This document shows positions 7,016-13,721 of a DNA stretch of 13,993 nucleotides, one piece after another. The translations under genes were made by a program, and so were the position numbers. This DNA comes from Chloroflexota bacterium (lineage in GTDB: Bacteria; Chloroflexota; Dehalococcoidia; GIF9; UBA5629). The DNA lies in the NCBI GenBank assembly GCA_026389695.1, contig JAPLHI010000107.1, positions 1 through 13,993 of the forward strand, in the 5' to 3' direction. Each line of letters starts with the position of its first letter. Positions within the stretch are counted from its first letter, which is position 1. The notes under the pieces were generated by a model, which ran no database searches, was not told the DNA's origin, and worked only from the letters and a program-made list of their open reading frames with translations.

Positions 7016-7312
7016 TTATTCTTTCTTTTCGTCAGCTGGTTTTCCCTTATCATCCGTAAAAAAGTCAGTAATATTTTTACCAAACGCCTGTGCAGCTTTA
7101 CCTGCTTCCCTGAATTTTTCCCTAACTTCTTCGTCCTTGAATCTCTCTCCCAGCGTATCCGCTGACTCTTTAGCAGTCTTCCCCAGTTCTTTGACTTTAT
7201 CTTTTAGTTTGGGATCATTGAATATTTGACCCATCGCATTGCCAAATGCATCAAACATCTCGCTGAAATTCTCTGCAGCGCTTTTCTTTCCAGTATCATC
7301 CTGCTTTTCCAT
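7016..7312 (-). CDS. Small charged, helix-rich protein of unknown function
   Basis: A 98-aa protein with no cysteine, no signal peptide and no membrane span. Almost all of it is Lys/Glu/Asp/Ala rich and predicted helical. Segments such as KDKVKELGKTAKESADTL, RFKDEEVREKFREAGKA and AFGKNITDFF have an amphipathic pattern with loosely 11-residue spacing of hydrophobics, reminiscent of LEA-like or YtxH-tail proteins. I cannot assign a family. The start ATG (7310-7312, complement) has AGGAG about 5 nt upstream. It is convergent with pycA (44-bp gap, no clear terminator) and divergent from the STAS gene operon. A stress-protective or membrane-surface helix protein is possible but unproven. Confidence 0.7.
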   Translation of the reverse strand: MEKQDDTGKKSAAENFSEMFDAFGNAMGQIFNDPKLKDKVKELGKTAKESADTLGERFKDEEVREKFREAGKAAQAFGKNITDFFTDDKGKPADEKKE

Positions 7313-7382
7313 TTTTCTCCTGATTTAAAAAGTATCTTTACTGATATTCTACTTCAAAAGTTGCTTTTTGGTGTTACTGTCA

Positions 7383-7411
7383 TTGAATCAGATGAAATCT
7401 GGTAATATAAT
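7383..7411 (+). promoter_or_regulatory. Strong sigma-70-type promoter for the STAS operon
   Basis: TTGAAT (7383-7388), exactly 17 bp, then a consensus TATAAT (7406-7411). The predicted transcript starts near 7418, with a leader of about 37 nt. The spacer contains a 13-bp dyad, CAGAT-GAA-ATCTG (7389-7401), placed where a repressor would block polymerase. Confidence 0.7.
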
Positions 7412-7428
7412 GCTCACATCCGTAAGTA

Positions 7429-7451
7429 TTCCTCCATGATATAAGGAGGGG
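7429..7451 (+). promoter_or_regulatory. Leader hairpin that could mask the STAS gene SD
   Basis: CCTCC (7431-7435) can pair with GGAGG (7445-7449) across a 9-nt loop, extendable by two U-G pairs (7429-7430 with 7450-7451). The right arm is the gene's own Shine-Dalgarno sequence, so the hairpin would reduce ribosome access. The stem is short and no ligand domain is visible. Confidence 0.35.
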
Positions 7452-7454
7452 GAA

Positions 7455-8546
7455 ATGAAAGCCACTCAAGCAGGGCAGAAGACTATAATAGTCAGTCTCG
7501 ACAGCAATTTCAATTCGTCATCGGAAAACGAACTCCTGAAGCTCTGTTATTCGTCTGAATCAGGGGCTTTTGATAACTTCATCCTTGATTTCAGCAACAC
7601 TGAGCAAATTGAAAATACCGGCATAAACGTGCTGGTCAAATTTCACGCCAGAGCACGTAAACCGCGTAAGAGGTTATATGCATTCGGACTGAAGCAAGCC
7701 TATATAGAATTATTCCATCTGACCAGCCTCGATCAGGGCTTCAGTATATGCACAACAATCCAGGAAATTATCGAAGCTGCAAATATAAAGGACAAAGGTA
7801 TAATTGCCCAAATTCAGGGACACATGGGAAAAGCAGGAGAGTCCGCACCAGCCAATTTAAACTGCTGGTCACCCTATATAAAAAAGCTGCGGGTTTCCGG
7901 TATGCCTACCGGGATTATCAACCTTAACGTAGGGGGACGTAGGGCAGCAGGTCCAATTCAAGGATTTGGTCAGCTCTGGGAGAAGACCTATAAACTCCAT
8001 CTGATAGATGTTAAGCTATCGCCGGAACAGATAATTGAGATCATGAAAACCAACTTTCCCGGCTTTCAGCCGTCACAGAACCGCTTTTATCCCTCTGAAA
8101 AGGGCATCAAGCCGGGAGAAATAATACTAATAAATGCCTCCACTCCGGGCGGCCAGATAGCAACCGGTGTGTTGGTTCTTTATGCGGATGAGCATTCCTT
8201 CACATTTATTACACCACAGGGGCATCCGGAAGCAGGGTGGGTTACCTTTACAGCTTTCCGGGAGAACGGCAGCACCATGATGCAGATTCAAGGCCTGGCA
8301 CGTGCCAGTGACCCGGTTTATGAAGTTGCTTTTCGCCTGGCCGGTTCCAGTCTCCAGCAACAAATCTGGACTCACGTGCTCGAATCTCTTGCCAAACATG
8401 TCGGGAGTAGCGCCATGGTACAGTTTAATAAGCAATGCCTGGACTACTTGCTTCAGTGGTCAAGGTTATTCAATATATTTCAGAACGCCCAGATATCCAG
8501 CATGCTTTACGCTATTTCACACCCGTTTCGTGGTTCCCAAAAATGA
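7455..8546 (+). CDS. STAS-domain protein fused to a DUF1990/SRPBCC-like domain
   Basis: A 363-aa two-part protein. Residues about 5-110 form a STAS (anti-sigma-factor antagonist-like) domain: 'FILDFSNTEQIENTGINVLVK' features and 'LYAFGLKQAYIELFHLTSLDQGF' are typical. The conserved phosphorylation-site motif (Asp-Ser-Ser/Thr-Gly) reads Glu53-Asn54-Thr55-Gly56, so the usual phosphoserine is replaced by Asn. Residues about 140-330 resemble DUF1990-type domains: a 'W...Y.L....LSPEQI' start, 'GVLVLYADEHSFTFITPQGHPEAGW' and 'LARASDPVYEVAFRLAG'. No membrane segment is seen. The SD AAGGAGG (7444-7450) precedes the ATG. It is the first gene of an operon; its TGA overlaps the next ATG by 4 bp. A regulatory or lipid/ligand-binding role is inferred, not shown. 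Confidence 0.75.
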   Translation: MKATQAGQKTIIVSLDSNFNSSSENELLKLCYSSESGAFDNFILDFSNTEQIENTGINVLVKFHARARKPRKRLYAFGLKQAYIELFHLTSLDQGFSICTTIQEIIEAANIKDKGIIAQIQGHMGKAGESAPANLNCWSPYIKKLRVSGMPTGIINLNVGGRRAAGPIQGFGQLWEKTYKLHLIDVKLSPEQIIEIMKTNFPGFQPSQNRFYPSEKGIKPGEIILINASTPGGQIATGVLVLYADEHSFTFITPQGHPEAGWVTFTAFRENGSTMMQIQGLARASDPVYEVAFRLAGSSLQQQIWTHVLESLAKHVGSSAMVQFNKQCLDYLLQWSRLFNIFQNAQISSMLYAISHPFRGSQK

Positions 8547-9997
8547 AATCCGCAGACTCAATGATGAGATCCGGACCATACGACTTCGATTCAGTAGTAG
8601 TAGGATCGGGGCCAAATGGACTTGCCGCTGCTATTACATTAGCCCAACACGGACTTAGTACAGTCATTTACGAGAAGAGCAACTCTGCGGGTGGAGGTGT
8701 ACGTTCGGCAGAGATTACACTCCCGGGTTTCATTCATGACACAGGTGCTGCTGTATACCCCATGGCTGTGGCATCGTCATTCTTTTCCTCTTTACCTCTT
8801 AAAGATTATGGATTGCAGTGGATTTATCCACCGGCTTCGCTGTCACATCCGTTCGATGATGGCACTGCAGCCGTGCTGGAAAGCTCGTTTCAAGCAACGG
8901 GGACAACTCTCGGCGATGATGCTAAGGCGTATTACGACTTGATTAAACCTGTTGCCGACGTTTGGAAAAAGCTGGAGGCCGACCTGCTGGGCACTCTAAG
9001 ATCTCTGCATCATCCTCTTGTTACCACCAGCTTCGGACTTAAGGCGCTTAATTCAGCCGCCGGTCTTATTGACAAGAATTTTAAGGGGAGGAGGGCCAGG
9101 GGATTTTTTGCCGGACTGGCAGCGCATTCGGTAATCCCCCTTGGTAATATACCCAGCGCCGCCATTGGTATTGTCCTTTGTACAGCCGGACATACTGTCG
9201 GGTGGCCGATACCACGTGGAGGGGCCGGCAGCATCACAGCCGCACTTGTAAAATATTTTGAATCACTGGGAGGTAAGATTGTCACAGGTAAAATGGTTAC
9301 CTCACTATCTGACCTCCCGCGCGCCAGGTTAACATTGCTTGACACGTCACCTGACCAAGTCGTGAAAATCTATAGAGAAAGATTACCCCCGAACTACTGC
9401 AAAGCGGTTATGCGCTATCAATACGGCCCCGGTATATTCAAAATCGATTGGGCCCTATCCGGCCCAATCCCGTGGAAAGCACAGGAATGTTTACGGTCAG
9501 GCACAGTGCACCTCGGCGGCACATTTGAAGAAATTGTTGATGCCGAGCTTAACACCTGGCAGGGCAGGATTGTGGAAAGGCCATTCGTGATACTGGCACA
9601 ACCCAGTTTATTTGATCCGACACGTGCGTCTGACGGTAAACATACTGCCTGGGCTTACTGCCATGTGCCAAACGGATGCAATATTGATATGACCGACCGT
9701 ATCGAACACCAGGTCGAACGCTTTGCACCCGGCTTTCATGAATTAGTCCTCGCTCGTTCAATATCTACTCCGATAAGTCTCCAACAGGAAAATCCAAACC
9801 TCGTTGGGGGAGATATTGTCGGCGGCGCGCAGACTTTAAAACAGATGTTTTGCAGGCCGACCTGCAAACTTGTACCCTATTCCATACCCGTGGATGGTGT
9901 TTATCTCTGTTCGGCATCAACACCACCCGGTGCAGGAGTCCACGGTATGTGCGGATTTCATGCCGCACAAACATGCCTGAGGAGCATTAAAAAATGA
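8543..9997 (+). CDS. FAD-dependent oxidoreductase of the phytoene desaturase (CrtI/COG1233) family
   Basis: A 484-aa flavoprotein. The N-terminus has the dinucleotide-binding motif GSGPNG (residues 21-26), a ribose-binding Glu44 (VIYEKS) and GGGVRSAE near 50, as in CrtI-like amine-oxidase-fold enzymes. The C-terminus carries the second FAD motif 'VDGVYLCSASTPPGAGVHGMCG'. Members desaturate or isomerise carotenoids, or saturate retinoid/isoprenoid double bonds; many uncharacterised members exist, and no carotenoid synthase (CrtB) is present here, so the substrate is open. I chose ATG 8543 because it forms an ATGA overlap with the upstream stop; the in-frame ATG at 8435 lies inside the STAS gene and adds 36 non-family residues, while ATGs at 8561 and 8564 lack an SD. 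The stop overlaps the next gene by 4 bp. Confidence 0.85.
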   Translation: MKSADSMMRSGPYDFDSVVVGSGPNGLAAAITLAQHGLSTVIYEKSNSAGGGVRSAEITLPGFIHDTGAAVYPMAVASSFFSSLPLKDYGLQWIYPPASLSHPFDDGTAAVLESSFQATGTTLGDDAKAYYDLIKPVADVWKKLEADLLGTLRSLHHPLVTTSFGLKALNSAAGLIDKNFKGRRARGFFAGLAAHSVIPLGNIPSAAIGIVLCTAGHTVGWPIPRGGAGSITAALVKYFESLGGKIVTGKMVTSLSDLPRARLTLLDTSPDQVVKIYRERLPPNYCKAVMRYQYGPGIFKIDWALSGPIPWKAQECLRSGTVHLGGTFEEIVDAELNTWQGRIVERPFVILAQPSLFDPTRASDGKHTAWAYCHVPNGCNIDMTDRIEHQVERFAPGFHELVLARSISTPISLQQENPNLVGGDIVGGAQTLKQMFCRPTCKLVPYSIPVDGVYLCSASTPPGAGVHGMCGFHAAQTCLRSIKK

Positions 9998-10848
9998 ATA
10001 TAGTGGAAATAATTAAACGTAATAAATTAATATCGGTTTTAATTGACTCGTTCAAAGAGTTCAACGCTAATAACGGGATCCTCCTGGCGGCAGCGGTATC
10101 CTATAATCTGCTCTTCTCATTATTCCCGTTCGCCCTTGCCATCATATCAATTGCCGGATTTTTCATGGAGTCTTCTTCTTTTGAAACCGAGGTAATCAAT
10201 GCAATTGCTAACTTGATACCTGTGGCCAGAAATATGATAGCCAATACTTTAAATGGATTGGTTAATGCACGTGCTGCCGTCGGATTCTTCGCCCTGATAG
10301 GATTGGTCTGGGGAGCTACCTCCTTTTTCGATGCTCTGAGAAGGTCGCTGAATACGGCATGGGGAGTTGAGCAACCTCATAGCTTTTTCAAAGGACAGAT
10401 AATCAACCTGGTAATGATGATATGTGCATTCATTGCTTTCATGGCATTCGCCTGGATCACTACTTTTGTCAGTTTTATACACGAGGTCAACGTACAACAT
10501 AGCATGGTCAGGTTCCTGTACAGCGGTTTATTTTCCAGGGTTACATTCGCGTTTCTGAGCGCAGGCCTGGCCTTTTTAGTCATCCTGCTGCTATACAAAT
10601 TTGTGCCCAGCCGACGGCCAAGGTGGAGAGATATCTGGCCCGGAGCGCTCGTAGCTGCAATTGGTTTTGAGCTGATTAGATTTGGCTTTTTATGGTACGT
10701 GAAAAATTTCAGTACTTATAATCTTGTCTATGGATCAATCGGCACAATTATCGCATTGCTGGTGTTCATCTATCTTTCAACCTGGGCATTGCTATTCATA
10801 GCCAAGTTGACTGCAGTCTGGCTGCGCAGAAAATCCCAGAACGTTTGA
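9994..10848 (+). CDS. YihY/BrkB-family inner membrane protein
   Basis: A 284-aa integral membrane protein with six hydrophobic segments. Family features are visible: 'AAAVSYNLLFSLFPFALAIIS' near residue 30, 'WGATSFFDALRRSLNTAWGVE' near 105-125, and the paired C-terminal segments 'PGALVAAIGFELIRFGF' and 'YGSIGTIIALLVFIYLSTWALL'. Once annotated as ribonuclease BN, the YihY/BrkB family has no accepted nuclease activity; a transporter or lipid-handling role has been discussed. The ATG overlaps the upstream TGA (ATGA), and GAGGAG at 9980-9985 gives a proper SD, so it is co-expressed with the oxidoreductase. The protein ends with a basic tail (RRKSQNV), and its stop codon lies inside an inverted repeat. 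Confidence 0.88.
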   Translation: MNIVEIIKRNKLISVLIDSFKEFNANNGILLAAAVSYNLLFSLFPFALAIISIAGFFMESSSFETEVINAIANLIPVARNMIANTLNGLVNARAAVGFFALIGLVWGATSFFDALRRSLNTAWGVEQPHSFFKGQIINLVMMICAFIAFMAFAWITTFVSFIHEVNVQHSMVRFLYSGLFSRVTFAFLSAGLAFLVILLLYKFVPSRRPRWRDIWPGALVAAIGFELIRFGFLWYVKNFSTYNLVYGSIGTIIALLVFIYLSTWALLFIAKLTAVWLRRKSQNV

Positions 10849-10875
10849 TAACGTGTAGAGGGCCAGATCAAACGT
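10841..10875 (+). repeat. Perfect 9-bp inverted repeat over the brkB-like stop
   Basis: ACGTTTGAT (10841-10849) and ATCAAACGT (10867-10875) are perfect inverted arms with a 17-nt loop. The left arm contains the stop codon of the BrkB-like gene (10846-10848). No T-run follows, so it is not a canonical intrinsic terminator; an mRNA-stability hairpin or a protein site is possible. Confidence 0.55.
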
Positions 10876-10951
10876 CCGCCGAATTTGAACAGCCTCGAGT
10901 CATTATGCAACAATTGGTAATAGAGACTACTCCGCTCCGAGGAGGTTAGCC

Positions 10952-12190
10952 ATGATAGCAAAGACGATTAGATTTCTGACGCTTTTCATAGTATTACTGC
11001 TAATAGCCACCTTCTTTGCCGCACCTGTGAGTGCTGCTGAAACACGCACGGGAGTAAATGTAGTCATAAAATCCGATGAAACGATAAATGATGACCTATA
11101 TCTGACTGGTTCTGAGATAATTATAGACGGCACTGTAAATGGCGACCTCATCGCTTTCGCAAATAAAATCACTATTAACGGCGCGATAAATGGAGACATA
11201 ATAGCAGCCGGTGAGACAATAGTAATTAAAGGGCAGGTTAGTGACTCCGTTCGCGTTGCGGGTTCAACAGTTACAGTCAGCGGAAGTATACAGAAGGATC
11301 TTGTAGCCTTCAGTGCGCTTGTTAGCATTTCACCAGGAGGCGCAGTGGGCCGCGATCTGCTCCTGACCGGGGGCGCATTAAATGTTAACGGCCCAATTAG
11401 CAGAAACATAAAGGCGACAGCCGGGAAAATCGTCATCGATTCAAGCGTAGGTGGTTTTGTGGATGCGGAAGTGGGAGAGCTGAAGCTGGAACCTTCAGCC
11501 GACATTGTGGGCAACTTGATTTACAGGTCGGAAAAAGATGTAGAACTGCGCCCGGGTGCCCGTGTATCAGGAGAGATTACACACAAACTACCTGAAAAGA
11601 AAGAAAGTGGTGGATTTTGCTGCCAGCCTGCTACCACAACTACCCTTCCGGAAAATACGTGTCCTGCATCCATAGGTGCGTTTATTGATGGTATCATCTC
11701 GGCGTTTTTTAGTTTCCCCGTCATTTTTATCATTGCCTGCATCCTTGCTAAGTATGCTATGGTTTTAATGACAGGCATTATATTCATACTGCTTGCCAAA
11801 AAACACATACCTGGCCTTATGCAGGCACTAAAGGACAAGCCCTGGCAATGCCTCGGCTGGGGAGCATTCAAATTCTTTTTAGTGCCTGTTGCAATAGCTA
11901 TTTTATGTTTCTTAATCGTGGGTATACCGCTCGGCCTTGCTGCTCTGGCCCTTTATTTAATGGCAATTTACCTGAGCACCATTCTGGTAGCTCTTTTCCT
12001 GGGCATATGGATACTTAAAAAACCCGCGGAAAGTGCATCCACAGGAAATCTTATTGGATCACTTACCCTTGGTCTGCTGGTAATATTTGCGGTGGACCTG
12101 TTACCCTTTATCGGCCTGTTCAGTATCCTTGGTTCTATATTTTTAGGGCTCGGCATGATGGTCATATATTTTAAAAATATACATGCGTGA
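10952..12190 (+). CDS. Membrane-anchored bactofilin-like (polymer-forming) protein
   Basis: A 412-aa protein. Residues 1-28 are a signal peptide (hydrophobic core LTLFIVLLLIATFF, cleavage likely after APVSA). Residues about 35-210 consist of repeated short beta units of the type I-x-I-x-G-x-V-x-G-D (DGTVNGD, NGAINGD, KGQVSDS, SGSIQKD, NGPISRN), the right-handed beta-helix of the bactofilin/polymer-forming domain. A linker with Cys223-Cys224 and a Thr-rich run (TTTTTLP) follows, then about four membrane segments (about 240-412). Beta-helix outside and helices in the membrane is the predicted topology, unlike cytoplasmic bactofilins. The role may be envelope scaffolding, but that is inference. 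SD GAGGAGG (10939-10945) lies 6 nt from the ATG. It sits 103 bp downstream of the BrkB-like gene, with no convincing promoter between, so read-through from that operon is likely. Confidence 0.85.
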   Translation: MIAKTIRFLTLFIVLLLIATFFAAPVSAAETRTGVNVVIKSDETINDDLYLTGSEIIIDGTVNGDLIAFANKITINGAINGDIIAAGETIVIKGQVSDSVRVAGSTVTVSGSIQKDLVAFSALVSISPGGAVGRDLLLTGGALNVNGPISRNIKATAGKIVIDSSVGGFVDAEVGELKLEPSADIVGNLIYRSEKDVELRPGARVSGEITHKLPEKKESGGFCCQPATTTTLPENTCPASIGAFIDGIISAFFSFPVIFIIACILAKYAMVLMTGIIFILLAKKHIPGLMQALKDKPWQCLGWGAFKFFLVPVAIAILCFLIVGIPLGLAALALYLMAIYLSTILVALFLGIWILKKPAESASTGNLIGSLTLGLLVIFAVDLLPFIGLFSILGSIFLGLGMMVIYFKNIHA

Positions 12191-12191
12191 C

Positions 12192-12206
12192 GGTTATCAA
12201 ATAACC
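12192..12206 (+). repeat. Small hairpin between the polymer-forming and nuclease genes
   Basis: GGTTAT-CAA-ATAACC is a perfect 6-bp stem with a 3-nt loop, 1 bp after the upstream stop codon, followed by TGCATTATTATT. The low-GC stem and interrupted T-run make efficient termination doubtful. It could tune expression of the downstream gene. Confidence 0.35.
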
Positions 12207-12225
12207 TGCATTATTATTAGAAGGT

Positions 12226-12741
12226 ATGAAAGGGTTTCCTGAAGCTTACCTGGACATAGAAACTACCGGTTTATATGCCTACCAGGATAGGATTACAGTA
12301 GTCGGTATCTATTGTTGCAATGAATGCGATGGCCATGTGATTCAGCTCTTTGACGAAAAACTTACTACCAAAAACCTTCTAAAAACCCTGGAAGGAACGG
12401 AGAAACTATATACTTACAACGGGGAAAGGTTCGATCTGCCGTTTATACGCACCCACTTGGGCCCGGACTTGAGCCTCATGCATGACCACACCGATCTTAT
12501 GTTCGATTGCTGGAAGAATGACCTCAGGGGTGGCCTAAAAAAGGTCTTAAGAAGGTTGGGTATAAGCAGGGAAACGGATGGGCTGACAGGTTTGGATGCT
12601 ATACTGCTCTGGGAGCAATACAAGCAAACTAATAATCTTAATGCACTGGAACTTTTATTACGTTATAACCGCGACGATATAGTTAATCTTAAAGAATTGA
12701 AGGATTATCTGGCCGGGGCAAAATATAACACAGCACCTTAG
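12226..12741 (+). CDS. YprB-like RNase H-fold 3'-5' exonuclease domain protein
   Basis: A 171-aa DEDDy-type nuclease domain (Pfam RNase_H_2 type). Catalytic motifs are visible: Asp10 and Glu12 in LDIETTG, Asp70 in YNGERFDLPF, and the Tyr147-x3-Asp151 motif in YNRDDIVNL. The middle 'GGLKKVLRRLGISRETDGLTG...LLWEQY' is the usual YprB family link. It should act on single-stranded nucleic acid ends in the cytoplasm; DNA or RNA preference is unknown. It lacks the C-terminal TPR-like extension of YprB and is a minimal domain. The start is uncertain: AGAAGG lies almost directly against the ATG (1-nt gap), and no in-frame start exists between this ATG and the stop at 12202-12204, so ATG 12226 is kept. 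It is the last gene of the rightward group and ends just before a strong terminator. Confidence 0.82.
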   Translation: MKGFPEAYLDIETTGLYAYQDRITVVGIYCCNECDGHVIQLFDEKLTTKNLLKTLEGTEKLYTYNGERFDLPFIRTHLGPDLSLMHDHTDLMFDCWKNDLRGGLKKVLRRLGISRETDGLTGLDAILLWEQYKQTNNLNALELLLRYNRDDIVNLKELKDYLAGAKYNTAP

Positions 12742-12745
12742 CAAT

Positions 12746-12780
12746 AAAAGAGGGCTGGCTTTGAAAGCCAGCCCTCTTTT
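12746..12780. terminator. Bidirectional intrinsic terminator
   Basis: AAAAGAGGGCTGGCTTT (12746-12762) and its exact reverse complement (12764-12780) form a 17-bp stem around one G. The A-run on the left and T-run on the right give a U-tract on either strand, so it ends both the nuclease gene (stop at 12741) and the leftward two-CW gene (stop at 12795). Confidence 0.9.
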
Positions 12781-12794
12781 GAAACTCGACTTTT

Positions 12795-13133
12795 TTACTT
12801 TGTTACTTTATCAAGTTCCCTGAGGTGAGTATCAATCCCCTTACCGAAGAGCTTGAGCACGATTGGTTGGCAATTGCCATATTTCTTGTAGGTCCTGCAG
12901 GTCTCGCAGATGCTGGTGTCTTTGCCGGTAGCACCTTTGTCATCCAGTTTGCAATAAGTTCCTTCAATTTCCCAGCAGGGCAGGAACTGGTATTTGGTAA
13001 CCGGGCACTCGTTCTTTATCATCTCAGGACAATTGGCAAGCTCCCAGCATGCCACCTTATCAGTCCAGAAATTTACGCCGCGCTCTTCTTTAACCTCTAC
13101 CTCTTTCTTTACTCTTACTTTTGTCTCAGCCAT
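12795..13133 (-). CDS. Two-CW domain protein, copy A
   Basis: A 112-aa soluble cysteine-rich protein with a charged N-terminus (residues 1-18, KVRVKKEVEVKEER) and a core from about 22. Cysteines lie at 29, 35, 43, 53, 61, 76, 79 and 88. CWE occurs twice (29-31 and 53-55), the hallmark of 'two-CW domain' proteins, with a C-terminal CETC at 76-79. The arrangement suggests a metal or Fe-S site, or disulfide/redox chemistry, but the family's function is not established. There is no signal peptide. SD AAGGAGG lies about 8 nt from the ATG. Copy B (13341-13682) shares 69 of 112 aligned residues by hand count, with seven of the eight cysteines; Cys88 is the exception. It is transcribed alone, with a terminator on each side. 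Confidence 0.85.
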   Translation of the reverse strand: MAETKVRVKKEVEVKEERGVNFWTDKVACWELANCPEMIKNECPVTKYQFLPCWEIEGTYCKLDDKGATGKDTSICETCRTYKKYGNCQPIVLKLFGKGIDTHLRELDKVTK

Positions 13134-13179
13134 TTTATGTTCCTCCTTATTTATTCGGGTTATTTACTTTTCTTTTGAT

Positions 13180-13255
13180 CTAAACTTTACCATACGCATT
13201 ATTAACCGCCATCCGCTTTAACGCTTAATTCAATTTTGCGCAAAAGCGCATATAA
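13180..13255 (-). promoter_or_regulatory. Conserved upstream block of two-CW copy A
   Basis: This stretch resembles 13722-13800, upstream of copy B: shared are the CTAAA...TTTACCAT edge, the decamer CGCCATCCGC (13207-13216), TAA-n-GCTTA, and then a GC-rich palindrome. The leaders nearer the starts differ apart from the SD, so the resemblance is confined to the presumed promoter/operator. No convincing -35/-10 pair stands out. Confidence 0.5.
13237..13250. repeat. Palindrome TGCGC-AAAA-GCGCA upstream of copy A
   Basis: A perfect 5-bp inverted repeat around AAAA, about 104 bp from the copy A start codon. TTTTGCGCAAAA (13234-13245) overlaps it as a second palindrome. The corresponding site before copy B has the same GCGC arms but a TTTT centre on this strand. 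Confidence 0.6.
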
Positions 13256-13282
13256 TAATCAGCCAAAATTCGTAGCACATAA

Positions 13283-13316
13283 AAACTTCCCCCTCCTGTC
13301 CAGGAGGGGGAAGTTT
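13283..13316 (-). terminator. Intrinsic terminator of two-CW copy B
   Basis: AAACTTCCCCCTCCTG (13283-13298) and its exact complement (13301-13316) form a 16-bp GC-rich stem with a 2-nt spacer. On the leftward strand it is followed by a T-run (A-run at 13281-13285 here), about 25 bp after the copy B stop at 13341. Confidence 0.9.
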
Positions 13317-13340
13317 GAATTACTGCTATTACTTTTGAAG

Positions 13341-13682
13341 TTAGCGGGCAGCTACTTGCTCAAGCTGTTTAAGTGAGGCATTAATTCCTCTGCCGAGTAA
13401 TTTTAATTGTATGGGTTTGCCTTCACCGTAGGTTTTATATACTCTGCAGATCTCGCAAATGCTGGTATCCTTTCCGTCCGCGCCATAGTCATCCAGCTTG
13501 CAGTAGGTTCCTTCTATTTCCCAGCAGGGAAGAAACTGGTATTTGAAAGCCGGGCATTCGGCTTTTACCATATTCGTGCAATGTGATAGTTCCCAGCAAG
13601 GGCTCTTCCCTGTCCAGAACTGGAATCCTTTTTCCTCTTTGACTTCCGGATTGGTTTCGATCTTTTCTATTGTGTTTGCCAT
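13341..13682 (-). CDS. Two-CW domain protein, copy B
   Basis: A 113-aa paralogue of the 12795-13133 gene. It has the same core: CWEL at 29-32, CWEIEGTYC at 53-61, and CEIC at 76-79, with seven cysteines (29, 35, 43, 53, 61, 76, 79). The position of copy A's Cys88 is Gly, so that cysteine is not essential to the shared site. The longest unbroken identity is residues 47-65, covering the second CW motif; the N-terminal 12 residues and the C-terminal helix have diverged most, as expected for a recent tandem duplicate under selection on the cysteine core. SD AGGAGG lies about 8 nt before the ATG (13680-13682, complement). It ends at its own terminator and is divergent from the MFS gene. Function is unknown. 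Confidence 0.85.
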   Translation of the reverse strand: MANTIEKIETNPEVKEEKGFQFWTGKSPCWELSHCTNMVKAECPAFKYQFLPCWEIEGTYCKLDDYGADGKDTSICEICRVYKTYGEGKPIQLKLLGRGINASLKQLEQVAAR

Positions 13683-13721
13683 TTTCTTTTCCTCCTGTCA
13701 CCTTCTTCTTGTCCAGGTTGA

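Noticed and set aside
8435..8542. Upstream in-frame extension of the CrtI-like gene to ATG 8435
   Set aside because: It would overlap the STAS gene by over 100 bp and add residues foreign to the family; ATG 8543 forms a neat ATGA overlap.
10885..10913. Promoter for the bactofilin-like gene (TTGAAC)
   Set aside because: No acceptable -10 hexamer lies 15-19 bp downstream of this -35-like hexamer.
10927..11514. 195-codon open frame on the minus strand opposite the bactofilin-like gene
   Set aside because: It lies entirely opposite the signal peptide and beta-repeat region; the low-complexity Ser/Pro/Thr translation is the mirror of the repeats, with no recognisable fold or SD.
13283..13316. 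CRISPR-like or mobile-element terminal repeat
   Set aside because: It is a single perfect hairpin with a U-tract directly after a stop codon, fully explained as an intrinsic terminator; no second copy or direct repeats flank it.
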